Below are positions 7,769 through 16,262 of a DNA stretch of 64,000 nucleotides, one piece after another (position 1 is the stretch's first letter; each line of letters opens with the position of its first letter). The notes beneath the pieces were generated by a model that searched no databases, was not told the DNA's origin, and saw only the letters and a program-made list of their open reading frames with translations. The DNA comes from an uncultured Collinsella sp. (GTDB taxonomy: Bacteria > Actinomycetota > Coriobacteriia > Coriobacteriales > Coriobacteriaceae): the NCBI GenBank assembly GCA_902479075.1, contig CABSNK010000008.1:1-64000 (forward strand), read 5' to 3'. A program made the translations under genes and the position numbers.

Positions 7769-9376
7769 TTATCCGCATATTCCGCATTTTGCGCACGCCG
7801 AAAGCGCTGCTGGAGCCTGCGCGACGCCGCCCTTGGCCGTCTCTCGCAACGTGGCGGGCAGGGCGTGGCCCACCGATAGCATGACGTGCGCCATCTGATC
7901 AAACGGCACCAGGCTCTTGATGCCGGCGAGGGCGAGTTGCGCCGAGCTAAAGGCTGCGGCCACGCCGATGGCGTTGCGGTTTTGACAGGGCACCTCGACA
8001 AGGCCGCCGACGGGGTCGCAAACGAGGCCCAACAGGTTGCTAAGCGCGATGGAGCTGGCGTCGAGCGCCTGCTCGGGTGTGCCACCCAGCATCTGGACCA
8101 GCGCGGCGGCAGCCATGGCGGCAGCGCTTCCAACCTCGGCCTGGCATCCGCCCTCGGCGCCGGCGACGCAGGCGCTCGTGGTGAGGTTGAGGCCGATGGC
8201 GGCGGCGCAGTAGAGGGCATCCATGACTTGTTCGTCGTCGAGCTGGAGGTGATCGGCGAGCGCCAGCACGCAACCGGGGACGACGCCTGAGGAGCCGGCC
8301 GTGGGGGCGGCGACGATCACGCCCATGGTGGCGGAGCGCTCGAGCACTGCCATCGCGCGGGCCACGGCGTCGGTTTGAACGGGGCCCATCAGGCTTGTGT
8401 TCAAATCGTTGCGGCGGGTGGCATCGACGAGTTTGGCCTCGCCGCCGATAAGCCCGCCGAGCGATCGCTGCGGATTGGCGATGGGGGCCGTGGTCTCCTC
8501 GCGCATGACATCGAGCACGCGGCGCATGGCTGCGATAGCATGGGCCTCGCCGGTTAGACGCGCCTCGCGCACGGCCATGACGGCGCCGATATTTAAGCCG
8601 AGCTCGGCGCACGCATCGAGTAGCTGCTCGCCGTCATCGAAGATCTCCTTGGCCGAGACGCCGGGGGAGAGCGACGAGGCCGATCCCGGGAGTTCGATAA
8701 ACGTGGCGTAATCGACATTGTCGAGCTTGCGCAGCATGGGGACGACGGTATCGTCGGGAGCGCCGTCGGTCTCAAAGACGGAATAAGCCTGGCCGCCCAC
8801 CTCGGTGCGGTAGGTGCGGCAGAAGGCGATGTTGACGTGTGCGTAGGCGAGCAGGTTCGTGAGCGCGGCGAGCACGCCGGGGACGTCCTGGTGCGCCACA
8901 AACAGTGTGGAATACATGCCCGAGATGTCGACGCCGACGCCGTTGATGCGGCTGATGCGCATCTTGCCTCCGCCCAGGCTTTCGCCGCGGACTTGTGCCG
9001 TGGCGCCCGTGTCATCGACCATGTCGATGTCGACGGTGTTGGGGTGGATGGAGGCGTCGTCGCCCTTGATGTCAAAGTGATAGTCGAGACCCTGCTCGCG
9101 CGCGAGGTCAAAGGCCTGCTTGATGTTCTCGTCGTCGGTATCGAGGCCCAAGATACCCGCGACGAGCGCGCGGTCGGTGCCGTGGCCGCGGTAGGTATGG
9201 GCAAAGGAGTTCCACAGGCCAAAGGTGACCTTGGTGATGCGGCCTTCCAGCAGGCTGGCGGCAACCTGGGCGCAGCGCAGGGCGCCGGCGGTGTGCGATG
9301 AACTGGGGCCGACCATGATGGGCCCCAAGATCTCGAATGCCGAGGTCGTAGCTAGTGTTTGCGGCTTGCCTGCCAT
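7769..9376 (-). CDS. sdaA: L-serine ammonia-lyase, single-chain iron-sulfur type
   Basis: A 535-residue fused L-serine dehydratase that deaminates L-serine to pyruvate and ammonia using a 4Fe-4S cluster. The beta/regulatory half is at about 10-210 (with GPSSSHTAGA near the start) and the catalytic alpha half at about 240-520, with the segments PTAGSSGVVPG, AGAEGGCQAE and CDPVGG...VPCQNRNA. The chain ends in CAKCGICG, an unusual cysteine cluster. Start ATG 9376 has AAGAAGGAG upstream. A 119-bp palindrome begins only 25 bases upstream of the ATG, so the transcript leader must contain a strong hairpin. Confidence 0.95.
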   Translation of the reverse strand: MAGKPQTLATTSAFEILGPIMVGPSSSHTAGALRCAQVAASLLEGRITKVTFGLWNSFAHTYRGHGTDRALVAGILGLDTDDENIKQAFDLAREQGLDYHFDIKGDDASIHPNTVDIDMVDDTGATAQVRGESLGGGKMRISRINGVGVDISGMYSTLFVAHQDVPGVLAALTNLLAYAHVNIAFCRTYRTEVGGQAYSVFETDGAPDDTVVPMLRKLDNVDYATFIELPGSASSLSPGVSAKEIFDDGEQLLDACAELGLNIGAVMAVREARLTGEAHAIAAMRRVLDVMREETTAPIANPQRSLGGLIGGEAKLVDATRRNDLNTSLMGPVQTDAVARAMAVLERSATMGVIVAAPTAGSSGVVPGCVLALADHLQLDDEQVMDALYCAAAIGLNLTTSACVAGAEGGCQAEVGSAAAMAAAALVQMLGGTPEQALDASSIALSNLLGLVCDPVGGLVEVPCQNRNAIGVAAAFSSAQLALAGIKSLVPFDQMAHVMLSVGHALPATLRETAKGGVAQAPAALSACAKCGICG

Positions 9377-9400
9377 GACTGCTCCTTCTTTATCCCGTCG

Positions 9401-9519
9401 TTCCGAGGGCTTTGGTATTTGGTCGCCTGCTCTACAGTCCTGGCTCGCACGGAGGCCACATTAAGTGGCCTCCGGCTCGTGCGGAACTCGCGATCGACCA
9501 AATACCAAAGCCCTCGGAA
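9401..9519. repeat. Long palindrome C with nested inner hairpin
   Basis: Perfect 25-base arms at 9401-9425 and 9495-9519 enclose a second hairpin GGAGGCCAC/GTGGCCTCC at 9451-9473. It lies upstream of sdaA on its coding side, so it would be transcribed in the sdaA leader. It is only seen once in this window but shares the nested architecture of the element at 11083-11268. Confidence 0.85.
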
Positions 9520-9614
9520 CTTAGGATACATGGTAGAGGCACGCTTGCTGCAAAATTCATCAGCTGGGGACCTATTCTGCGTCCCATGTCGACTCATCTT
9601 CGCCACCGGTTAAT

Positions 9615-9650
9615 AAAAAAGAGGTACCGGTTGTATCGGTACCTCTTTTT
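9615..9650 (-). terminator. Terminator of metK
   Basis: An AAAAAGAGGTACCGG / TCGGTACCTCTTTTT hairpin that ends in a T run on the minus strand, 38 bases beyond the metK stop codon. Because the arm is A/T at its base it can also work on the plus strand. Confidence 0.85.
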
Positions 9651-9687
9651 GGTGTGTTTCTATTTGGCTGCAGCTTTTGCCGCTTGC

Positions 9688-10968
9688 TTACAGGCCGCAG
9701 GCTGCTTTGAGTTCTTCGACGCGGTCGGTCTTCTCCCAGGTGAAGTCGGGGTCTTCGCGGCCAAAGTGACCGTAGGCTGCCGTCTTCTCGTAGATGGGGC
9801 GGCGCAGGTCCAGGTCGCGGATGATGGCGCCCGGGCGCAGGTCGAAGGTCTTTTCCACGGCCTCGACGATCTTGTCCTCGGCAACATGTGCGGTGCCAAA
9901 GGTGTCGACCATGATCGACAACGGCTTGGACACGCCGATGGCGTAGGCCAGCTCGACTTCGCAGCGGTCGGCAAGGCCGGCGGCGACGACGTTCTTGGCG
10001 ACCCAGCGAGCGGCGTATGCGGCGGAGCGGTCGACCTTGGTGCAGTCCTTGCCGCTAAAGGCACCGCCGCCGTGACGGCCGTAACCGCCGTAAGTGTCGA
10101 CGATGATCTTACGGCCGGTGAGGCCCGTGTCGCCCATGGGGCCACCCACGACAAAGCGGCCGGTGGGGTTCACATAGATGTCGGCGCCATCCCACGGCAT
10201 GTTCTCGGCTGCCATGACGGGCGCGATGACATGCTCGATGAGGTCGGCCTTGATCTTGCCCATGTCCTCGATCTCGGCCGCGTGCTGCGTGGAGATGACG
10301 ATGGTCGTGACCTCGACGGGCTTACCGTCCTCGTAGCGCACGGTGACCTGGGTCTTGCCGTCGGGGCGCAGATAGGGCAGGGTACCGTCGTGGCGCACGG
10401 CGGACAGGCGCTCCGCCAGGCGGCTTGCCAGGTAGTGCGGCATCGGCATGAGGGTCTTGGTCTCGTTGGAGGCGTAGCCGAACATCATACCCTGGTCACC
10501 GGCACCGATCAGGTCGATCGGGTCGGTGGTGGCGCCGGTCTGGGTCTCAAACGACTCGTCGACGCCCTGGGCGATATCGGGGGACTGCTCGTGGATGAGG
10601 CTCATAACGCCGCAGGTATCGCAGTCAAAGCCAAACTTGGCACGGTTGTAGCCAATGCGGCGGATGACGCCGCGGGCAATTTCCTGCACGTCGACATAGG
10701 CCTGGGTGCGGATCTCGCCGGCGACGATGACGGTTCCGGTGGTCACGAGGGTCTCGCAGGCGCAGCGGACGTTTTCAACGTTGGCGGGCACGCCGTTGGG
10801 CGCAATATAGCCCTGCTCTTGCAGCTCTATTTCTTTGGCGAGGATTGCGTCGAGGACGGCGTCGCTGATCTGGTCGGCGATCTTATCGGGATGGCCTTCG
10901 GTCACCGACTCCGACGTAAACACAAAGGACCCCTGCTGGGGTGGGATGGAACGAAGCTCTTCTGACAT
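9688..10968 (-). CDS. metK: S-adenosylmethionine synthetase
   Basis: A 426-residue methionine adenosyltransferase making SAM from methionine and ATP in the cytoplasm. Visible signatures are SESVTEGHPDKIADQ near the N-terminus (substrate loop), GAGDQGMMFGYASNET (ATP-binding hexapeptide region) and GGGAFSGKDCTKVDRSA in the C-terminal part. Full length for the family. The ATG at 10968 has AAAGGAC 6 bases upstream. No SAM riboswitch-like structure was recognised in the 114 bases between it and the nested palindrome at 11083. It is transcribed divergently from gltX. Confidence 0.97.
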   Translation of the reverse strand: MSEELRSIPPQQGSFVFTSESVTEGHPDKIADQISDAVLDAILAKEIELQEQGYIAPNGVPANVENVRCACETLVTTGTVIVAGEIRTQAYVDVQEIARGVIRRIGYNRAKFGFDCDTCGVMSLIHEQSPDIAQGVDESFETQTGATTDPIDLIGAGDQGMMFGYASNETKTLMPMPHYLASRLAERLSAVRHDGTLPYLRPDGKTQVTVRYEDGKPVEVTTIVISTQHAAEIEDMGKIKADLIEHVIAPVMAAENMPWDGADIYVNPTGRFVVGGPMGDTGLTGRKIIVDTYGGYGRHGGGAFSGKDCTKVDRSAAYAARWVAKNVVAAGLADRCEVELAYAIGVSKPLSIMVDTFGTAHVAEDKIVEAVEKTFDLRPGAIIRDLDLRRPIYEKTAAYGHFGREDPDFTWEKTDRVEELKAACGL

Positions 10969-11082
10969 GATTGTCCTTTCAAAAACGTGTCCCGGCGACC
11001 GTTACCATTCCGCCAGGCTCTGTATGCAAGGGCACATCATAGCGCGTTAAACGAATATTCACACCCTTTCCGCACCTGCCGG

Positions 11083-11268
11083 GGTAGCTAATTTGGGACG
11101 GGGCTTTTTTGACTACTTCTTGTGTTTGGCATAGGGGGATGATTTTTCTGGGACGGGGATGAAATAATCATTAGGTACTCAATGATTATTTCATCCCCGT
11201 CCCAGAAAAATCATCAGGTTGATGGAGCGTAAAAGTAGTCAAAAAAGCCCCGTCCCAAATTAGCTACC
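11083..11268. repeat. Nested double palindrome B (two perfect long inverted repeats)
   Basis: Outer arms of 36 bases (11083-11118 and 11233-11268) are exact complements. Inside the loop lie a second pair of 35-base exact arms (11138-11172 and 11181-11215). Both arm types contain GGGACGGGG. The whole 186 bp occupies the divergent gap between metK and gltX. A diverged half of the inner arm is found at 18663-18691. The perfect complementarity implies recent origin, active copying or selection on the fold. Confidence 0.92.
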
Positions 11269-11367
11269 TAAAGATGATGGCATGGTCGGTGCCCTTTGTG
11301 CGGAGGTGGGCATTGTTGCTTTATACTGGTGCGGTTAGACATCCATCCTGCAATCGAGGAGATTTCC

Positions 11368-12843
11368 ATGGCATCAGACGTTCGCGTCCGCTTTGCACCC
11401 TCACCGACGGGCAAGCTGCACATCGGCGGCGCCCGCACCGCTATCTATAACTGGGCTTTTGCCCGCGCAAACGGCGGCACGTTCATCCTGCGCATCGACG
11501 ACACCGACCCCACCCGTTCCACCGACGAGAACACGCAGATCATCCTGCGCGCCATGCGTTGGCTGGGTCTGGACTGGGACGAGGGCCCCGAGGTGGGCGG
11601 CGACTTTGGCCCCTATGCTCAGACCGAGCGCCTGGACCTGTACAAACAGGCCGCCCAGAAGCTTTGGGACGAGGGCAAGGCCTATCCCTGCTTCTGCACC
11701 AAGGAGCAGCTCGACGCCGACCGTAAGGCCGCGCAGGAGCGCAAGGACCCCTTCCAGGGCTATCAGCGTCGCTGCCGCAATCTTGATCCCGAGGAGGCCC
11801 GTCGCCGCATCGAGGCCGGCGAGCCCTACGTCTTGCGCATCAAGGTGCCCGAGGACCGCGGCGACGTCGTTATCCACGACGCCGTCCACGGCGAGGTGAC
11901 CTTCGATGCCAAGGAGCTCGACGACTTTGTCATCTTCCGCTCCGACGGCACGCCCACCTACAACTTCGCGACCGTCGTCGACGACGCCATGATGAAGATC
12001 ACCCACGTCATCCGCGGCGACGACCACCTTTCCAACACGCCGCGCCAGGTCATGGTCTACGAGGCCCTCGGTGCGCCCGTGCCCACGTTTGCCCACATCT
12101 CCATGATCCTGGGCGCTGACGGCAAGAAGCTCTCCAAGCGCCATGGCGCCACTTCGGTGGAGGAGTACCGCGATGCCGGCTACCTGCCCGACGCCTTCGT
12201 TAACTATCTGGCGCTGCTCGGCTGGTCGCTCGACGGCGAGACCACGATCATCCCGCGCGATGTCCTGGCCAGCAAGTTCTCGCTCGACCGCATCTCCAAG
12301 AACCCGGCAACCTTCGACCCCAAGAAGCTCGACTGGGTCAATGCCGAGTACATCAACGGCATGTCCGATGCTCAGTTTGCCGACGAGATCATGGTCCCCG
12401 AGCTGCACGAGGCGGGCCTCATCGAGGGCAATGTCGAGTACGGCGAGGACTGGATCGACGCGCTCGCTGCCATCGTCAAGCCGCGCACCAAGATGCCGGC
12501 CGACGCCGTGACCGTCGCCGCCCCCATCTTTGCCACGGCCGAGACGCTCGAGTATGACGAGAAGTCCGTTAACAAGGGCCTGGCCAAGGAGGGCATGGGC
12601 GCCATTCTGGATGCCGCCAAGGCCGCGCTCGAGGGCGTGGACGAGTGGACGGCCGCCAACATCGATGCCGCGCTTGAACCGCTGCCCGAGCAGATTGACC
12701 TCAAGAAGCGCGTGGTGTTCCAGGCCGTGCGCGTCGCCGTCTGCGGCAACATGGTGAGCCCTCCGCTGGGCGAGACTATGGCGCTCGTCGGCCGTGACGA
12801 CTGCCTGGCGCGCATCGATCGCGCCCGCACGATGGCGCTGTAA
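11368..12843 (+). CDS. gltX: Glutamyl-tRNA synthetase
   Basis: A 491-residue class I aminoacyl-tRNA synthetase charging tRNA-Glu. The HIGH-type motif is PSPTGKLHIGGARTA near residue 10 and the KMSKS-type loop is KLSKRHGAT near residue 256. The catalytic, stem-contact and anticodon-binding domains are all present and of normal length. ATG 11368 is preferred over the in-frame upstream start at 11296 because GAGGAGA lies 5-12 bases before it. A terminator follows at 12867. Confidence 0.97.
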   Translation: MASDVRVRFAPSPTGKLHIGGARTAIYNWAFARANGGTFILRIDDTDPTRSTDENTQIILRAMRWLGLDWDEGPEVGGDFGPYAQTERLDLYKQAAQKLWDEGKAYPCFCTKEQLDADRKAAQERKDPFQGYQRRCRNLDPEEARRRIEAGEPYVLRIKVPEDRGDVVIHDAVHGEVTFDAKELDDFVIFRSDGTPTYNFATVVDDAMMKITHVIRGDDHLSNTPRQVMVYEALGAPVPTFAHISMILGADGKKLSKRHGATSVEEYRDAGYLPDAFVNYLALLGWSLDGETTIIPRDVLASKFSLDRISKNPATFDPKKLDWVNAEYINGMSDAQFADEIMVPELHEAGLIEGNVEYGEDWIDALAAIVKPRTKMPADAVTVAAPIFATAETLEYDEKSVNKGLAKEGMGAILDAAKAALEGVDEWTAANIDAALEPLPEQIDLKKRVVFQAVRVAVCGNMVSPPLGETMALVGRDDCLARIDRARTMAL

Positions 12844-12866
12844 CAGTCGCGCAAACGCATGTATCC

Positions 12867-12899
12867 GAGCCCCGCTCACCACGAGTGGGGCTCTTGTTT
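12867..12899 (+). terminator. Terminator between gltX and priA
   Basis: GAGCCCCGCTC / GAGTGGGGCTC stem with a 5-base loop followed by TTGTTT. It sits 24 bases after the gltX stop and partly in the leader of priA, so priA is likely to have its own promoter or rely on read-through. Confidence 0.7.
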
Positions 12900-12932
12900 C
12901 TAAAGACGTATGGGATGGGAGGCACAGAGACC

Positions 12933-15386
12933 ATGGCCGAGCAACTTTCGCTGTTTGGTTCGCCTGAACCTGAGCAGGCGCCCGTAAAGGAGGGACGCAC
13001 GGACGAGCAGGCCAAGCCCGAGCCTGCGCCCGAGCCCATTGCCGCCTACGCGAGCGTGGTCCTCGACATTCCCACCCGTGCGCTGTCCGAGCCATTCGCC
13101 TACGGCATTCCGCAGTCCCTCGCCAACGAGGCGCTGATCGGCTCCACCGTCCTGGTCCACTTTGGCAACCGTGCTGCCGCGGGCTATATCGTCGACATTG
13201 CGTCTGGGCTGGGCGAGTTGCAAGGCAACAACGCCCTCGACCCCTCGCGCGTCAAGCCCATCGAGACCATCCTCAGCAAACCGCTCTTTGGCGTCGAGGC
13301 CGCCCGCATTGCGCGTTGGATGAGCCGTGAGTATGTCGCGACGCTTTCCGAATGCCTGCGCCTGTTTTTGCCTCCGGGTGGCAGCCCGCGTGTCGTTAAG
13401 GGCGATGACGGGGCGTGGACGGTCGAGCGTCCCGCCGTCAAGCCTATCCAAAACCGCTGGGTGATGCTTACGCCCGAGGGCTTTGACTATACGCCGCCCA
13501 AGACCGCAGTTCGCCAGCGTCAGCTCATCGAGGCGCTCCAGTGCGGACCGGTCACGACGCGCGACCTCAATTTGCTCTACAACAGTATGTCGGCGACCAT
13601 CAAGGCGCTCGAAAAACGCGGCGTCGTGGTGGTGGAGGAGCGCCGTGCCTGGCGCGGTTGCAGCGAGCAGACTACGCTGTCCTCGGCAAGCGGTAAAGCG
13701 CCGGTCGCACTTACGAACGGCCAGCAGCAGGCGCTCGCGCAGATTGAGCGCGCTCGCCTGGATGCGCACGGCGACGTAGTCCTTGTCGACGGCGTCACCG
13801 GATCCGGTAAAACCGAGGTCTACCTCTCCGCTATCGAGCGCGTGCTCGAGGCCGGCCGTTCAGCGTGCGTGCTTGTGCCCGAGATCTCGCTGACGGCCCA
13901 AACCGTCGGGCGCTTCCGTTCGCGCTTTGGCGAGACGGTTGCTGTGTTCCATTCGCGCCTTTCGGCCGGTGAGCGCCTAGACCAGTGGGATATGGTCGCC
14001 AGCGGTGCCGCACGCGTGGTCGTGGGCGCCCGCTCGGCGCTCTTTTGCCCGCTCAGCGACCTGGGCCTCATCATCATCGACGAGGAGCACGAGACCAGCT
14101 ATAAGCAGGGTTCCAGCCCGCGCTACCATGCGCGCGAGGTGGCGGCCGAGATGGCGCGTCGCTATCGCTGCCCGCTCGTGTTGGGCTCGGCCACGCCTTC
14201 TGCCGAGGCCCTCGACCGCTGCCGCCGCGGCACGTTCAACGGTGTCACTTGGACACGCGTCGAGATGCCCGAGCGCCCGGGACACGCCGTGCTGCCCGAG
14301 GTTCGCATTGCCGACCTGCGCCGCGAGTTCTCGCACGGCAGCCGCTCCATGTTCTCAATACCGCTAATGGAAGGCTTGGAACGCGTGGTCGAGCGTCGTG
14401 AGAAGGCCGTGCTGCTGCACAACCGCCGCGGTTTTGCGCCGTTTTTGATGTGCCGCGAGTGCGGCTGCGTCCCCACCTGCAACCACTGTTCCACCGCGCT
14501 CACGTATCACGAGCGCACGCATTCGTTGCAGTGCCATACCTGCGGTTCGTCCTGGCGCGTGCAGCCCTATCCGGCGCCCACGAGCCGTTGCCCCAAATGC
14601 GGCAGTCGCTACCTGGCAAAAATGGGCCTAGGCACGCAGCAGATCGAGGACGCCTTACGCCAGATGCTGCCCGAGGATGTCGCCATCATTCGCATGGACG
14701 CCGATTCCACGCGTGGCAAGGACGCGCACAAGAAGTTGCTTGAACAGTTCGATGCCGCCGATTGCGCGGTGCTGCTGGGCACCCAGATGATCGCCAAGGG
14801 CCTCGACTTTCCCGAGGTTACCCTTGTGGGCGTGGTTAATGCCGACTTTGCATTAAAGCTTCCCGATTTTAGAGCGGGGGAGCGCGCTTACGATTTGCTG
14901 GAGCAGGTCGCCGGCCGTGCCGGGCGCGGCGATCGCCCTGGCGAGGTCATTATCCAGACCTATCTGCCCGAGGACCCGGTCATTCGCGCCGTTGCCGAGC
15001 ATGATCGCTCGATCTTTACCGACTACGACTTGGACCAGCGTCGCGAAGCGCTGTATCCGCCGTTTGTGCGCCTGGTTAACATTTTGGTGTGGTCAGCGAA
15101 CGCGGATGATGCGCAGGATTATATTGGGCGTATCGCAAAGTTGCTCAAGCGCCGCTGGCATGCCGCCGCTCCCGATTTTTTGCGGGTGGGTAGCGCTGTG
15201 CCGCAGGTGCTGGGCCCGGCTTCGTGTGTAATCGAGAGAGCCAAGGACCGTTATCGCTTCCACCTGCTTGTGAAGTCGCCCGTGGGGTACCATGTCTCTG
15301 ATGATATCGACGCCTGCCTCAAAGAGGTGGGCTCCGTGCGCGGCGTGAGCGTGAGCGTTGACGTCGATGCCTATGATTTGATGTAA
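12933..15386 (+). CDS. priA: Primosomal protein N' (replication restart helicase)
   Basis: An 817-residue PriA. Order: N-terminal 3'-DNA-binding domain (to about residue 105), winged helix, DEAH-type helicase core with Walker A GVTGSGKTEVY and DEEH box, then a zinc region with CRECGC...CNHC and CHTC...CPKC that supplies eight cysteines for two zinc ions, and helicase motifs V/VI (QVAGRAGRGDRPG). It reloads DnaB at stalled forks. The ATG at 12933 has GGGAGG 11 bases upstream; two nearby in-frame starts (12885, 12912) lack a better site. def follows after 18 bases, so the two are probably co-transcribed. Confidence 0.95.
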   Translation: MAEQLSLFGSPEPEQAPVKEGRTDEQAKPEPAPEPIAAYASVVLDIPTRALSEPFAYGIPQSLANEALIGSTVLVHFGNRAAAGYIVDIASGLGELQGNNALDPSRVKPIETILSKPLFGVEAARIARWMSREYVATLSECLRLFLPPGGSPRVVKGDDGAWTVERPAVKPIQNRWVMLTPEGFDYTPPKTAVRQRQLIEALQCGPVTTRDLNLLYNSMSATIKALEKRGVVVVEERRAWRGCSEQTTLSSASGKAPVALTNGQQQALAQIERARLDAHGDVVLVDGVTGSGKTEVYLSAIERVLEAGRSACVLVPEISLTAQTVGRFRSRFGETVAVFHSRLSAGERLDQWDMVASGAARVVVGARSALFCPLSDLGLIIIDEEHETSYKQGSSPRYHAREVAAEMARRYRCPLVLGSATPSAEALDRCRRGTFNGVTWTRVEMPERPGHAVLPEVRIADLRREFSHGSRSMFSIPLMEGLERVVERREKAVLLHNRRGFAPFLMCRECGCVPTCNHCSTALTYHERTHSLQCHTCGSSWRVQPYPAPTSRCPKCGSRYLAKMGLGTQQIEDALRQMLPEDVAIIRMDADSTRGKDAHKKLLEQFDAADCAVLLGTQMIAKGLDFPEVTLVGVVNADFALKLPDFRAGERAYDLLEQVAGRAGRGDRPGEVIIQTYLPEDPVIRAVAEHDRSIFTDYDLDQRREALYPPFVRLVNILVWSANADDAQDYIGRIAKLLKRRWHAAAPDFLRVGSAVPQVLGPASCVIERAKDRYRFHLLVKSPVGYHVSDDIDACLKEVGSVRGVSVSVDVDAYDLM

Positions 15387-15404
15387 CAACCCGAAAGGAT
15401 GGCC

Positions 15405-15941
15405 ATGGAAGCCAACGGAATCGTACTTTCGCCCGACCCTCGTCTCCGCCAGGAGTGCGCCGCCATCGAGGAGATTACGCCTGCGATCGAGGCGCTTGCC
15501 GAGAAGATGAAGAAGATGATGTTCGATAACGGTGGCTGCGGCCTGGCTGCCCCGCAGATCGGCGAGCTCATCCAGCTCGTCACCATCGACTGCGATTACA
15601 GCGACAAGAACGACTATGATCCGTACGTGCTCATCAATCCCGTCATTGTTGAGCAGAGCGACCATCTGGTGCCGTTTAGCGAGGGCTGCCTGTCCATCCC
15701 CGGCATTAGCTGCGAGATTGAGCGTCCCGACCATGTCGTCGTCGAGGCTTATGACCTGGATGCCAACCTGATTCGCTATGAGGCCACAGGCGACCTGTTC
15801 TGCGTGTGCCTACAGCACGAGATCGATCACCTGCACGGCAACACCATGTTCGAGCGACTCAAGCCGATGCAGCGCATCAAGGCAGTCAAGGAGTACCAGG
15901 ACGCCCTGGCCCGCGGCGCTCGACCGGGCGAGACGGAGTAG
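15405..15941 (+). CDS. def: Peptide deformylase
   Basis: A 178-residue metalloenzyme that removes the formyl group from nascent N-terminal methionine. All three motifs are present: GCGLAAPQIG (44-53), EGCLSIPG (metal-binding Cys) and QHEIDHLHG (two metal-binding His and the catalytic Glu). The ATG at 15405 is chosen because GAAAGGA lies 6 bases upstream; the ATG at 15399 lies on top of that site. It works with Fmt, encoded 320 bases downstream, and both enzymes form the usual formylation/deformylation pair. Confidence 0.96.
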   Translation: MEANGIVLSPDPRLRQECAAIEEITPAIEALAEKMKKMMFDNGGCGLAAPQIGELIQLVTIDCDYSDKNDYDPYVLINPVIVEQSDHLVPFSEGCLSIPGISCEIERPDHVVVEAYDLDANLIRYEATGDLFCVCLQHEIDHLHGNTMFERLKPMQRIKAVKEYQDALARGARPGETE

Positions 15942-15949
15942 GTTTGTCC

Positions 15950-16045
15950 GTCCCCGGGGCTCCCGCCTATATCATCCCGTGCTCAAACATTCTCGCTGCG
16001 CTGCGAAACTGCGCGCGGGACGATATAGGCGGGCGCCCCGGGGAC
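15950..16045. repeat. GC-rich long palindrome D
   Basis: Left arm 15950-15973 and right arm 16022-16045 pair over 24 positions with one central mismatch, beginning GTCCCCGGGGC. The loop (15974-16021) contains a further CCCG/CGGG pairing. It starts 8 bases after the def stop codon. A separate conventional terminator follows at 16123, so transcription termination is not its only plausible role. Confidence 0.85.
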
Positions 16046-16122
16046 TACGTTGACGCTGCCTGTCTTGCTCGGGTGCCGTCGGGCCAGGGAGGGACGTCTT
16101 CGCTGATAGGTGCTTTGTTGAG

Positions 16123-16151
16123 AGAGCTGCTTTTATTGCGGCTCTTTCTTT
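16123..16151 (+). terminator. Probable terminator of the priA-def unit
   Basis: AGAGCTGC / GCGGCTCT stem with a TTTTATT loop followed by TTCTTT. It precedes a 110-base AT-richer stretch that should hold the fmt promoter; no clear -35/-10 pair was resolved there. Confidence 0.6.
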
Positions 16152-16262
16152 GGTTTTGGGTATATTTGTTCTTGTTGAATTGTTATTGCGGATGGGCTGT
16201 GTACTTGGCTTTCCGCCGTTATTTGTAGCTGTCTCGGCTTTGGTTGAGGGGAGACGTTCTTT

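Noticed and set aside
9412..10965. A 517-codon open frame opposite metK
   Set aside because: It is a mirror of the strongly biased metK gene; it has no ribosome-binding site and its composition is that of a reverse complement of GC-rich codons.
10969..11082. SAM riboswitch upstream of metK
   Set aside because: The leader is short and shows none of the expected helices or conserved core of a SAM-I type riboswitch.
11401..13095. A 564-codon minus-strand frame over gltX and the start of priA
   Set aside because: Antisense shadow of two confidently identified genes; it spans a terminator and an intergenic gap.
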